Positions 11,907 to 23,036 of a stretch of 64,000 bases of DNA are shown here, piece after piece. Both the position numbers and the translations under genes were made by a program. The notes below the pieces were generated by a model. The model saw only the letters and a program-made list of their open reading frames with translations, was not told the DNA's origin and made no database searches. Origin of the DNA: Adineta steineri (taxonomy: Eukaryota; Rotifera; Eurotatoria; Adinetida; Adinetidae); assembly GCA_905250115.1 (NCBI GenBank), contig CAJNOI010000021.1, positions 379,895 to 443,894 on the forward strand, in the 5' to 3' direction. The stretch's first letter is position 1. Each line of letters begins with the position of its first letter.

Positions 11907-13160
11907 ATGTATATAGTTTTGTTAATCCTATTTATTTCTGTTATGGAAAGTAAAAAATCCGTATTACACTCTCTTCCAACAATAAAAACATTGGAAAGTT
12001 CTTCACAGGATGCACATATTCCTGGTCTTGTAGCAATAGTTGTCAATTCGACTGATATACTCTATGAGCAAGCTATTGGCTATCATTCGCCAAATGAACG
12101 TAAATCAATGGATTCATCAAAATCAATATTTATCTTGGCTTCGATATCAAAAACATTTATTTCTATAGCAGTTATACAACTAGTAGAATTAAATCATTTA
12201 AATCTTGACATAGATATCAATGATTATTTATCATTACCAATAAAAATCATTCATCCATTATATCCAAATAGTATAATTACTCTGAGGCATTTACTCTCAC
12301 ATACATCTGGTATTGCATCAAATTTTGAAGAAGAACTTGGATTTAATCAACCAAATGATGATTTTACTCGAACAAATCTTACTGAAACTATTTTGAAATA
12401 TTTGAATAATAAATCAAATTGGTTATCTCAATCACCCGGTAATATTACAGAATATTCAAATATTGGTGTTTGTTTAGCGGCATTAATTGTTGAGCATGTA
12501 ACTCATGTGTCATTTGAAGAATATGTTCAAGAGAAGATTCTTAAAAGTCTAGGTATCATGAATAATGAAGCTGGTTATCGTATTAGTAACTTTGAAAATC
12601 GAAATGAAGATCTTGTAGAACATTATATATATAATTCTTCATGGTTAGAGAAATTTCAAAATTTAGTACCACAATTAAATATTGTTCAAGTAAATTGTTG
12701 ATTATGAAAATATATTAATATAATTTTATTTTAGACTAGTAATTCATCTGATTGGCTCTATATTCCTCATTATGGTGGATATGATTATCCAGCTGGTTTT
12801 CTTCGTATGTCAGCTCATTCACTTGCTATTTTTCTCCAATCATTTCTTAATAATTTTTCATCTCTCTTACAAAATTCATCTTCTGTTGATGAAATGCTTC
12901 GAATTGTTCGACATGAAAAATCAGATGTTGAATTTGGTTTAATATGGAATTGGAGAAATATTGGAGGACGATATTTAGTAGGACATCGAGGTGCTATACC
13001 AGGTATTACTAATATTATGATGGCAAATGAACAACGAACACTCGGTGTAATTATTTTATCAAATGGTGATATATCAAAAAATGATGATCAATCAACAAAA
13101 GTTTACGAAACAATTATTAATATTATGTCACAATTATTTGATTACTTTGAAGAAATATAA
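11907..13160 (+). CDS. secreted serine beta-lactamase-like hydrolase, two exons
   Basis: Member of the serine beta-lactamase/penicillin-binding transpeptidase superfamily (class C, esterase, LACTB-like); predicted 402 aa. Exon 1 is 11907-12689, a 45-bp intron follows, and exon 2 is 12735-13160, joined in phase 0. A short hydrophobic N-terminus (MYIVLLILFISV) looks like a signal peptide; ATG 11943 is an alternative start. The three catalytic motifs are present: SxxK (Ser79-Lys82, ASISKTF), YxN (Tyr183-Asn185) and HxG (His345-Gly347, VGHRGAIPG). The conserved LRHLLSHTSGI block and several N-glycosylation sequons also occur. The substrate is unknown; animal members act as peptidases or esterases, and antibiotic hydrolysis is not implied. 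Possible ancient bacterial origin. Confidence 0.9.
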
Positions 13161-13444
13161 TCTTTCTAGATGTATATACTAAAACTGAAATAGATAATCG
13201 ACTGATTTTCCTATTCATAATAATAAGGGTATTACAAAAATACACATAGTTAAATTTTCGCGAAATGAGTGGAATTCTTATAATCAAAAGATCATACAAT
13301 AACATATATTAAAACTTCTATAGTTCATCAAAATCTCAAAAGAAACACAAATCCATCTACCATTTAAAATCAGCATAGGCTCATAAAAAAAACTATTGTT
13401 GATTATTGATAAAAACATTATTTCGCAAATCATATTTATTAATA

Positions 13445-15965
13445 TTAATTACTACATTGACATCCGTTATCTATTTCACATGTTATTAACATTGTGAATA
13501 TACCTTCGACTGATTGAAATAAACATTTCACAGTATAGATATCAATTTTTTCTAATGCACGTTTAGTGTGTCCAATTGTAACTGAAACTTCTTCTCCATA
13601 AACTCCAATAACTGAAATTTGTTGACTACTAGTTGTAGATTGTATCGATGCAAATCTTTGTTGTGTAATTGGTAGTTGTTTATTTAATTCGCCAAATAAA
13701 ATCCAGTTTGATTGATTTGAAAAAGGAACAAAAACATAAAGATGAAATGGTGAATAGAATGTTACTAAATCTTGTGCACATGCTGGCATTATTATTTTTG
13801 ATGTATTACTTGATGTTAACCAATAATATTCATTTGGATTATTAAGATCAAAAACAACATAAATATCGGATATTATTCTATTTGGTTCATATTCATTTTC
13901 TTCTGTATTAAATAATTCATTCCAAGTAAATGCATAAGATTGAGTTAGATTTGTTATCATAATATATTCAACAAAGAACATTTTTTATACATCGGAAGCA
14001 TAAGTATGCCACATTTCACCTTTTGGACCATTATCACCTAAAAATGTTGAATCCATTGCAGTTGCTGGTCGTTCTGGACGAAAAAGAATACCATCTGTTC
14101 GACATAATCGATTCACAACAGTTGAATTTGTATTACCAATTTTATCTGATATAGCAACACCTCCTATACAAACATTTAATTATATACATACTAATTAATA
14201 GTATTTCATCATTTGAAATATATATACAAATCATACCTAAACTCATCAATGCAACTAATCCATTTAATAGAACATTTGGTTCTGTAAAATTCCCATATGT
14301 TGATTCTGGTTGTATTGAAGTTGTCCAAAAAGTATCTTTAAATGGTATTACACCTAAAGCCCATGTAATCATTGATGGTCGACCAATATTCCATTGATTA
14401 ATATTTGTTGAATAATCATCACTTATACGTATATAATGAACTTGAGTATTTTCCAATGTTTCTAATATTTCTGGATTTACGGGCATACAATAAATTAGTT
14501 TAATTCCAGCTTGTTTAGCACCTTCAGCTAAATGTAAATGATATTCTCGAGCTGTATGAACATCATAAGATGCATCTGGTAGAAGTTCATAAACAAATGC
14601 AAGCCAATCTTGTATAAGAATTTCTACACCCCATTGTTTAATTTGTGAAAAAATTTTATTAAAAAATCGTTGTTCCAACGGTAATGAAGCGTTTCCAACA
14701 CTACCATTTAAAAATTTATATTTATCTTGATATAAATTATCTATTGAATAATATTTATGATGAACAATTAAAGGTGTTTTTAAAATTTCTCGTTGTAAAC
14801 TTTCAATACCATTTGGAAATACATCTGGTCGTGGTTCATATAATTTAATACCACCATATTCACCAGTATAATCATCTTGTTTATAATACCAATAAGAATC
14901 TAACTCATAATATTGAACAGGTATTTGTTGTTTTAAATGATACTGTTTTAAATTAATAAATGTTTGTTCATATGTTAAATTTGATTCTGTATTATACCAA
15001 TAATAACCACCTGTATCTGTATAATAACCTAATTTTGATATATAAAAATCTTCATGAAAATTTTCATGTTGATTTATATGTTGTTTACCGTAATATTGTA
15101 ACAATAATTTTCCCCATTGATTTGTAATTTTATTAATACCTTGATTAGATTGTGATGCTAATAAAATAGTTGTTAAAGAAAATGATTGTTCTATCTGACG
15201 TATACGTCCATGTAAACCACATGAAAAATGATAATTTAATGATGGTGAACGTGTTTGAAAATTTGTCATGAAATTATTTAAAGGTGATAGAATAATATTG
15301 GAATCTAATTTAGTTAAATTATATAATAATAATGGATTTCCACTATATAAACCTCCGTTAAAAAGATTTTTTAAACCAATACCACGCATATTTAAATCCC
15401 AAAATTCTAAAAATGTAAAATGGCCTAAATGATCAATAACATATTGATCAGTTTGATTAAATGAAACTTTAAATCTTGGAAATGCTGTTGAAACATGTTT
15501 GAATGTATCTATATCATTTCCCATGGACATTCCATCAAGATCTAGAGGAAAATATTGATCAAATAAAATTATTGGTTGTTCCTGAAAAATTTTAAATGAT
15601 GTTTCCCAAATAGAAATATCTGTTTGTAATGTAGATGACCAACGAAGAGTTAGTTTATTAAATGAACCTAAAACAACATCAATACCAGTTGTTTCATATT
15701 GTTCAATTAAATATAATGGTAACATTGATATTGATTCTTGATTCGAAGATGATGAATAATATGTTTGATTAAAATGAATAAAAAATGGGCCACTTTCAAA
15801 CCAAATTTGATTATCACGAATGATCATATATTCAAGAGTGACATTATTCCAATGAAGAGTAATAATATTTTTATAGGAATGAAATACTTGAATATTATCC
15901 GCTGTCTGTGCATTATGAAATATACACAATAAACAAAGAAATATTGTAATGTTCAGTATTTTCAT
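13445..15965 (-). CDS. putative secreted glycosidase with an in-frame stop
   Basis: Signal peptide (MKILNITIFLCLLCIFH), an N-terminal beta domain, then a TIM-barrel-like region with aromatic/acidic blocks (GYYTDTGGYYWYN, VQYYELDSYWYY, IQDWLAF, GIKLIYCMPV). These resemble clan GH-D/GH31-GH36-type glycosidases, but I cannot fix the family. Exon 1 is 15965-14237; a 73-bp intron follows; exon 2 starts at 14163 in phase 1 (MSLG|GVAISDK). Reading continues to GEMWHTYASDV and meets TAA at 13987-13985. The same frame then stays open for 178 codons to 13445 with beta-rich, protein-like sequence, as expected for the C-terminal domain. The alternatives are a 635-aa truncated protein, a recent pseudogene, an assembly error, or read-through. 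No splice pair across the stop keeps frame. Confidence 0.6.
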
Positions 15966-16382
15966 TTTTATTTATCAAAACAATTAGATATATGTGATGA
16001 AATAAAAAAAAACAAGTCGTTTTCAATGACATAAAAAACTTTAAATATAATCTACAGTGTTTATTATAGACAAACTCTTATCAACATCTTTTTCTTTTAA
16101 CAACACAAAACCTCGTTACATACTGTAGTGAGAAAGAATATAAAGTTACTTGTATCATTAGTTAGATAGTAGTTTTCAAAACAAAAAAAAACTATTCTGC
16201 TTATACGATATCTAATATTGAGGTACCCTTTTCAAGTTTAACCATTCATACTTCTCTTACTGCTTTCTTAATTTTGTCACTGGAATAAAGACACATGGAA
16301 TATATGTAAATAAACAGTACGTAATGAAGTACTATGTTATTTAGTTTTACATCTACTTCTCGATTTAAGAGTTATTTAGCTT
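15966..16382. other. intergenic
   Basis: AT-rich upstream region of the glycosidase-like gene; no ORF, repeat or RNA seen. Confidence 0.4.
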
Positions 16383-16610
16383 CTAACATATGTCCATTAT
16401 GAGTTTAACGATTAAATCTATTATATTGACAATAGTTAACATCACATCTAAAGAAATACTTTGCAATAAATCAGGTTCAGCATCTTGATTTGTTCAATAA
16501 CATACAATACGTGCACATCCAACATGTGCTACAGTGTAGAATAACTTATGCTCACTCAATGGATCTTGTGCATTAATTTCTCTGTCGTACCGCTTGTTAT
16601 GTGTATGGCT
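16383..16610 (-). pseudogene. ankyrin-repeat gene relic
   Basis: On the minus strand one frame is open for about 40 codons on each side of a single TGA. Before the stop it reads NAQDPLSEHKLFYTVAHVGC then ARIVCY; after it, TNQDAEPDLLQS. This matches the ankyrin pattern D-x-x-G-x-T-x-L-x-x-A-x-x-x-G-x-x-x-V-x-x-L-x-x-x-x-A-D-P, with the stop falling at the expected Leu before the loop. There is no start, and it ends at a stop near 16385. It is a short fragment of a formerly coding sequence; the parent gene is unknown. Confidence 0.5.
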
Positions 16611-16694
16611 AAGTAGTTTCTTCTAATGTTATATTTTCTTTATTTTCATTCTCATCAGACTATATATATAACTAAAAAGACATAATTTTCGATA

Positions 16695-17626
16695 TTATAA
16701 AAATGCTGAGAAAAAAAGTATTGAAATGTAAATCGAAAAATTCAGTACTGAATGATGTCTCTTGTTCGAATTATTCTTGCGAAAGAGTTCTTTTTGAGCT
16801 GGTGACCATGAATTCTCTGCAAAATGACGAGCCATTTTACTTAGCTATAAAAACAAAAAAACTGTTTAATTCTATATGATTAAATGATGTTTTTTCTTAC
16901 ATTAGCAATACTTTCATTGTCAGTACAATTATCTACTTGACATGATAATGTATAATAAACTGATTCATTTGTTAAACGATGTGGCCTGTAAGCTTTATTA
17001 TAAGAATAGATAAATTCATTTGAATGACTTGTACATGTTCGTTCAGTCTCTGATGATGCCGAACACATATTATAGAATGATGAGCATTGTATGGTTTGAT
17101 TTGTTCGATCATCAAAACAGTCAGTAGAATTTGTTTCATTTGAATAAAGTAGTTCATGAAAAATAAAATAACTACTTCGACGATCATTCAATAAAACAAA
17201 TTGAGGCCAAAACTGACGCAGATTTTCTATACAGCGATTAACTGATCGACATTCAAGTAAAACATATAATTGCAATTTATTCTTGTTATCATGTACTCGA
17301 ACTTTAACTGTGTAACGAAAAATAACTGATGCCTGAGGATTCGTTTCAAGAAGATTGATAGAAGGATGTGGTGAACGAGTATTATGTGTTGGTTTTTCAA
17401 ATGAAAGATATACTTGTTGATCGTTATAATCAATTCTGAGATATACAGGACATGAGAAAGTTCTATTAATGATCGAGCATGTTTCAAGTATTTTTTTCTT
17501 AGTAGGTAATATTTGATTGAAACCTAATATCATTTGACAATGTGGACCTCCGATACAGCGAACCGAAGAACAAATGGTTATAAAAAAAGTTGTAAGGATA
17601 AAAAATACTAAAATCATTTTATTCAA
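16695..17626 (-). CDS. secreted Cys-rich protein, possibly GPI-anchored, two exons
   Basis: Unrecognised family; predicted 291 aa. A signal peptide (MILVFFILTTFFITICSS) is followed by a Cys-rich extracellular region with many N-x-S/T sequons (NRTFSC, SNETNST, RTNQTIQCSS, VDNCTDNES). Exon 1 is 17626-16901. A 56-bp intron with GTAAGA donor and TTTTTATAG acceptor follows. Exon 2 is 16844-16695, joined in phase 0 to add a polar stretch (MARHFAENSWSPAQ) and a hydrophobic tail at the very end (NFSIYISILFFSAFL). A hydrophobic C-terminus with no following residues suggests GPI attachment; a tail-anchored form is the alternative. Cys spacing hints at a three-finger/Ly6-like or other disulfide domain but is not decisive. 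Confidence 0.62.
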
Positions 17627-18361
17627 CTAATAAAAAAGTAAATTTAGCGCTTGTTTGTTTTTTTAAAAGATATAAAATAATATCAGTACAAAATCAACAT
17701 GTTGAAAAATAGGTACGGAAATATTATAATATCAAGTTCGTAACTTATAGATTTTGTTCTTCTATGGATTAATTATTAAGATATTTTATCTAAGAAAGTT
17801 GTCGAATTGAACTGTTACTTATCCCTTATAGAAATCAATGAAATTTTAATATTTTTATCGAACAACAATGTAATATAATAATCTCTTTGTTTACGTTTGA
17901 CTCTTCAATCAAGACTATCATACAATGAGAATATGTACAGAAAGAGAAAAACAGATGTATCATTACGGAATACCTTAAAGTGTAAATGACGAACTTTATA
18001 ATTACATGTATATGTCGTCTGTTAAGGTTAACGAGTTGGCATAATGGTATACTCATTTACATGCTTTATTATCAGCTTTTACCCAATCTTCATCTCGTAT
18101 TTGTACAAATAAATATATAGATAGACAGCGGGAAGTATAGCCGGATATTAATTCTAATAGATTGCTATATAGCAATATATACGATAAATATAAGGATATA
18201 TATATATGTTTATACAAGTTAATAGGATAGTTTTCATCTAATTCCTTGAAAGATTTAGAGTAATATTTGAAATAAGTTTACTGATATATATTCAATTCTG
18301 TATCTTCTTTTTTGCATATATAAACATAATAGTTTCGCTATTTCTAGATTTTTTTCTACCG
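17627..18361. other. intergenic between divergent genes
   Basis: AT-rich. It contains a 16-bp palindrome (ATTGCTATATAGCAAT, near 18161). A TTTCTAG at 18341-18347 lies 14 nt before the nucleotidase ATG and could be a leader splice acceptor. Confidence 0.4.
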
Positions 18362-19972
18362 ATGTGTCATTTAAACGTTCATCGATGGAGAGCATTATGT
18401 ATACCACATGGTCTTATATATACTTTTTTAAGTATAATAAGTGTATGTTTTCTAATTTTAACTATTGTCTTTGCGAGTCTATATCATAATTCTAAACCAT
18501 CATCTATTGTATATGCAGTTGAAAAAGGAATAATTGGTTATCCTGTACGTTTACCAAACGATGGTCGATATGTTCAATGGACATTTTTACATTTAAATGA
18601 TGTTTATGAATTATTACCACTTCATAATGGACGAAAAGGTGGTTTAGCTCGTGTTGCTTATATACGTAAATTATTAAAACAAGAAAATTCACATACATAT
18701 ACAATACTTGCTGGTGATTTTCTTTCTCCATCAGCATTAAGTACATCAAAAATAAATGGAACAACTTTAAATGGTCGGCAAATGATAGAAACATTTAATA
18801 CTTTAGGACTTGATTTTACAACATTTGGAAATCATGAATTTGATTTAGATGAAAAAGATTTACTTTTACGTATGAATGAATCAAAATTTTCTTGGATAAG
18901 TACAAATATTTATCGTATAAATAGTTCCAAATTATTTGGTACAAGTATCTCACATAAAATACTTATAATTAATAAAGTTCGTATTCTTATTATTGGTTTA
19001 ACAATTGATAAAAATCAAGGTTATGTTAAAATTATTAATCAAACATATCTTATTACACATGTTCAACAATATCTTCAACAATTTTCTCCTCAAACATATG
19101 ATATTCTTGTTGCTATAACACATCTAGATATGTCATTAGATATAAAACTTGCTGAAAAAATTCCACAAATTGATTTAATTCTTGGTGGACATGAACATGA
19201 AGATTATTATTATTTACGAGGAAGTAAATATACATCAATTTATAAAGCAGATGCTAATGCTTTTACAGTTTATATACTTCGTTGTGCATATAATATTGAT
19301 ACAAAAAAATTTCGTATTTATCCAACATTAACACCAGTAACACCAGAAGTTCCGGAAGAAGAACAAACATCAAAAGTAGCTAATTATTGGTTTAATTTAG
19401 GTATTGAAGGTTTTCGTACATCAGGTTTCGAACCAAATGAAACTGTTTCATGTCTACCATTAGGACTTGAATTAGATGGTAGATATGAATCAGTTAAAAC
19501 TTCATCTACATTATTAACTGATTTAATTTGTCAAAGTATGATCAAAGCTACTGAATCAAGTAGAACAACTGTTGCACTTTTTAATGGTGGTGCAATACGT
19601 ATCGATGATATTCTTCGTGAAACAATAACACAATATGATATTATACGTACATTGCCTTTTAAAAATATTATTATCATTCTCTCAGTACCTGGTAAATTAC
19701 TTGCACGTGTACTTACAACTGGTACATCAATGAAACGAGCTGGATCTGTTCTTGCTTATGCTGGAGTAGAAACTTTAAATAATGGTGAAACATGGTTAGT
19801 TAATGGAATTGATATATCAACAAGTGGTCTTAATTATACAATAGCAACAATAGAATATACAAAATTACGTACAGAATTAAACCATCCAGATGTTACTGTA
19901 TTACAGAAAACGAATCTAACACAAGCAAAAATATTGATTGATTATTTAAAAATAAAATATCCTCCTTGTTAG
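18362..19972 (+). CDS. membrane-anchored ecto-5'-nucleotidase-like metallophosphoesterase
   Basis: 536 aa, single exon. An N-terminal signal anchor (residues about 18-41) puts the catalytic part outside the cell or in the lumen. The calcineurin-like phosphoesterase domain has its metal blocks in order: LHLNDVYE (76-83, Asp80), AGDF (Asp119), GNHEFD (156-161, Asn157/His158), THLD (His254) and GGHEHE (275-280). The first block has Tyr where classical members have the second His of DxH, as seen in a subset of the family. The C-terminal half carries the 5'-nucleotidase substrate-binding domain (FNGGAIRIDD near 417-426). Expected reaction: hydrolysis of nucleoside 5'-monophosphates or related phosphoesters. 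It is followed 316 bp later on the same strand by a secreted-side S1/P1 nuclease, suggesting joint nucleic-acid scavenging. Confidence 0.9.
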   Translation: MCHLNVHRWRALCIPHGLIYTFLSIISVCFLILTIVFASLYHNSKPSSIVYAVEKGIIGYPVRLPNDGRYVQWTFLHLNDVYELLPLHNGRKGGLARVAYIRKLLKQENSHTYTILAGDFLSPSALSTSKINGTTLNGRQMIETFNTLGLDFTTFGNHEFDLDEKDLLLRMNESKFSWISTNIYRINSSKLFGTSISHKILIINKVRILIIGLTIDKNQGYVKIINQTYLITHVQQYLQQFSPQTYDILVAITHLDMSLDIKLAEKIPQIDLILGGHEHEDYYYLRGSKYTSIYKADANAFTVYILRCAYNIDTKKFRIYPTLTPVTPEVPEEEQTSKVANYWFNLGIEGFRTSGFEPNETVSCLPLGLELDGRYESVKTSSTLLTDLICQSMIKATESSRTTVALFNGGAIRIDDILRETITQYDIIRTLPFKNIIIILSVPGKLLARVLTTGTSMKRAGSVLAYAGVETLNNGETWLVNGIDISTSGLNYTIATIEYTKLRTELNHPDVTVLQKTNLTQAKILIDYLKIKYPPC

Positions 19973-20288
19973 AATAATATACTTGTTCTATTGCTCTAAT
20001 ACGGAATAATATAATTTTTTGTATACAAATAGATTTTCTTAGATTATATTGTTTTGAATTAAGTAGGTATTTTCTTGTTTCTATAACTTTTAGCGCCATT
20101 AATACCATTGATTGATATTATATATGTCACTCCGATAAAATAGACCAATAGAAAATGATCAAAGTATATGATATGAAGGTCTTTCTTTTTTCGTTCCAGG
20201 CGCGTGACAAATGTACGTGTATTTGGTACATTTCGAATAATCATTTTGTTTTTCTTTCCGATGTATTGACCCACATATATATTGTAGT
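19973..20288. other. short intergenic between nucleotidase and nuclease genes
   Basis: 316 bp, with no gene. An AG (20286-20287) ends 1 nt before the ATG of the nuclease, a possible leader splice acceptor. Confidence 0.4.
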
Positions 20289-21290
20289 ATGTTAATCATA
20301 AGATTATATTTCATTTTGTTTTGTCAAGAAGTTCTATATGTTTTTGGTTGGGGATCAGTTGGTCATAGTTTAGTTGCGCGTCTTGCTCAAAGTCAATTAA
20401 ATTCAACTACAAATCATTGGCTTGACAATTATATTCCATCGAATTTACCTGATGATTTAAGTTTAATTGCGTCATGGCCTGATATTATACTTTATTTAGA
20501 TTCAAATCCATTTGATTATAATGATTGGCAATGGTCTCGTGAATTACATTTTATTAATACACCTGATTGGAATTGTACATATATTTCAACAAGAGATTGT
20601 TTAAATAATCGATGTATTGAAGGTGCATTAAAAAATTATTCTCAAAGATTAATTGATAATAATTGTGATTATATTCAACAACAAGAAGCTTTATTTTTTC
20701 TTGTACATTTTGTTGGTGATGTTCATCAACCATTACATTGTGGTTTTAAAGGAGATTTTGGTGGTAATAGTGTGAAAGGTTTGTTTTTAAATGGAACAAA
20801 TGAAACAAATCTTCATACAATATGGGATGTTGAAATAATAACGAATCATATTAATCAACATTTTCAATCAGATATTAATCTTTATTATAATTATTTAGAA
20901 TCTCTTATGTTAAATCAATCATTAAATATTAATGAAACATATGATAATTATAAATTATGGATAGATGAAAGTGTTAATTATGTTTGTAAACAAGTTTATT
21001 TTGATGATAATAATACTAAAATTAATGGTTCATTAAATTTTACATTAGGAGATGATTATTTCAATAGAAATTGGCCATTGGTTGATCAACGTTTAGCACA
21101 AGGAGGTCGTCGATTAGGATCATTACTTAATCAATTAGCTAAAAGCCGATCAGCTACTAAACTTCCACCAGATGTTCAAGCATTAATTATTGTTTTATGT
21201 ATTGAATTCATTATTGGTATTATTGCTGTTATAGGAGTTTATCGATACAAACGACCAATTAATCCAGAAACTCAACCTTTACTATCTTAA
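20289..21290 (+). CDS. S1/P1-type zinc nuclease, membrane-tethered
   Basis: 333 aa, single exon. The signal peptide (MLIIRLYFILFC...) is predicted to end so that mature Trp is residue 21, as the family requires: the N-terminal Trp itself binds zinc. All nine ligands of the trinuclear zinc site are visible: Trp21, His26 (GWGSVGHSL), Asp65 (SWPD), His87 (ELHFINTP), His140, Asp144 and His150 (HFVGDVHQPLH), His176 and Asp180 (NLHTIWD). Spacings from Trp match P1 nuclease at H+5 and D+44. It cuts single-stranded DNA/RNA and removes 3' phosphates. A C-terminal helix (about 299-321) then YRYKRP suggests a type I membrane or lysosomal/plasma-membrane form. Such nucleases are frequent in plants, fungi, bacteria and protists, less so in animals. 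Confidence 0.93.
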   Translation: MLIIRLYFILFCQEVLYVFGWGSVGHSLVARLAQSQLNSTTNHWLDNYIPSNLPDDLSLIASWPDIILYLDSNPFDYNDWQWSRELHFINTPDWNCTYISTRDCLNNRCIEGALKNYSQRLIDNNCDYIQQQEALFFLVHFVGDVHQPLHCGFKGDFGGNSVKGLFLNGTNETNLHTIWDVEIITNHINQHFQSDINLYYNYLESLMLNQSLNINETYDNYKLWIDESVNYVCKQVYFDDNNTKINGSLNFTLGDDYFNRNWPLVDQRLAQGGRRLGSLLNQLAKSRSATKLPPDVQALIIVLCIEFIIGIIAVIGVYRYKRPINPETQPLLS

Positions 21291-21497
21291 TAGAATATAT
21301 ATATATATGAGATGTATTTTTTTTCCTTATGTAATAAACTAGACATGACTATTTTGTATATCTAAGTTAAAGTATTTCATAAATGTTAAGACATATAATT
21401 TTATTAATTAGTAAAAAAGTTTCTTTGTTAGTAGTTTATTATAGAAAAAAAATTGTTTTTTATTGTTGAAAATCGATTATGGAATAGATGATTTGAA

Positions 21498-23036
21498 TTA
21501 TGTACATACAGGTAAAACATTTTCTTTATACGATTGTGTCCAATCACCTTGCCAATCATAACTTATGACAATATACATTGTGTTAGTATCAGTTGAAAAT
21601 GCTCGTCCAACACCTAATTTTTGTGAACCTTTCCAAATAACTTTTGGAAAACGATTTGTCGCTGAAAAATCTGGACTGTTCCAATCATAATAATTACGTT
21701 CATCATAAAAACAATCAACTATACTTGTACCTTTGATTGAAAATAGATTTATAAATACATAAAAAAAAACAAAATGAAAATTTTTTCTCTACTTACAGTG
21801 GCGAGCAGCATCTGCTATATCATAATAGACAGTTTGTAAACCAGTTTCTTGATAAATAGGTGGCATATTATCTTCAGCAGCTAGTTTAGTTGCAAGATCT
21901 TGAGATAATTTATTAAGATCTGAATCTAATGTTAAATCTGGTACACAATGTTTTTTTCTCACATCATTATGACGTTCCAATGCTTCTTTTCTGAATACTT
22001 TTAGAGGTTCAGCCAAACGAACTCTTTTTTGTGGTGCTAAAAAGAGAATATTATAAATCAATAAATTCTATATTAGTTTCTATTTGAACTAATGAAAAGT
22101 AACTATTTTGATCTACTCACCAATGCAAGATCCAGTGATGAAACCTTCACCTGGATAAAAGGTGCCCATATTATCAAAAAGGTCACAAGTTTGTAATTGT
22201 GGTGTATATAACCAACTGTAGCATGTGTTCAAGTTATCGCAAGCAGTCATACAATCTTCTGGTGAACTGACTGTTTCGAGTTTTTTTAAATTGGTGCCTG
22301 AATATTGACCGTCGACTCGTTTTTCACTGCATTTCGATTTTATACTTGTTCCTATTAAAAAAAAGAAATTTTATATCACAAAATCTATGCTAATCAAGTT
22401 GATGAATGAAAAATTCTTGTTATATCTAGATGTCGTAAAATCAAATAAAAGGAAACGATATTGATTATCGATTATAAAATTAACTAAATTAATTACTTTC
22501 TTCTTCTCAAACCATCTTTGATAAAAAAAACATTTCAATAAATATATCGTTTTATATTTAGTTAATTAAAGAATGACTTACCAATACATGAACCAGATTT
22601 CATTCCAGGTGCACTGTATAAACCAGTTATTGAATTATAACCCATGCACCATTTGGTATCCGGATCGTATGTCCATCCCATACATTTACTGTCCATATCA
22701 CAAGTATCCATGCAACGCTGAGTTGTATCTAAACTTGGTATGGCTATTGTTTGTTCTCCATACCATCTTAAGTCTCCTATAATATCTGCTGTGCAATCAC
22801 CTTCTGCTTCGGTTCCTACAAACAGTCAAATAAAAGTAATATTTCATTCAGATTTATAGAAATATCTTACTGGTATGATAATAATAATATGAACGTTTAT
22901 ATTCATTCCATTGTAATTGACGTATAAGTTGACGAAGATATTTTTCTTTTTCAATCTTGCTTCTTGTACGTGATGCTTCAACATTAAAATTCGATAATAT
23001 TATTGATATGAGAATTATACTAATTAAGACTGACAT
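21498..23036 (-). CDS. secreted PAN-PAN-CAP protein, five exons
   Basis: Predicted 367 aa from exons 23036-22871, 22815-22582, 22351-22121, 22036-21797 and 21730-21498. All four junctions are phase 1, the pattern of shuffled extracellular modules. Exon 1 encodes the signal peptide (MSVLISIILISIILSNF) and a basic linker. Exons 2 and 3 each encode one PAN/apple-like module (Cys pairs in TTQRCMDTCDMDSKCMGW and PEDCMTACDNLNTCYSW, each ending GSCIG). Exons 4-5 encode a CAP/SCP domain (RKEALERHNDVRKKH; later FPKVIWKGSQKLGVG and YIVISYD). The usual GHFTQ His is absent and no clear GEN Glu is seen, so the CAP cavity tetrad looks incomplete. The likely role is binding rather than catalysis, in mucus, cuticle or immunity. 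Confidence 0.86.

Noticed and set aside
18010-18060. tRNA-like stretch (GGTTAACGAGTTGGCATAATGG)
   Set aside because: No B-box and no cloverleaf could be drawn; no other tRNA candidates seen.
18504-18794. Minus-strand ORF within the nucleotidase gene
   Set aside because: Shadow of a well-supported coding exon.
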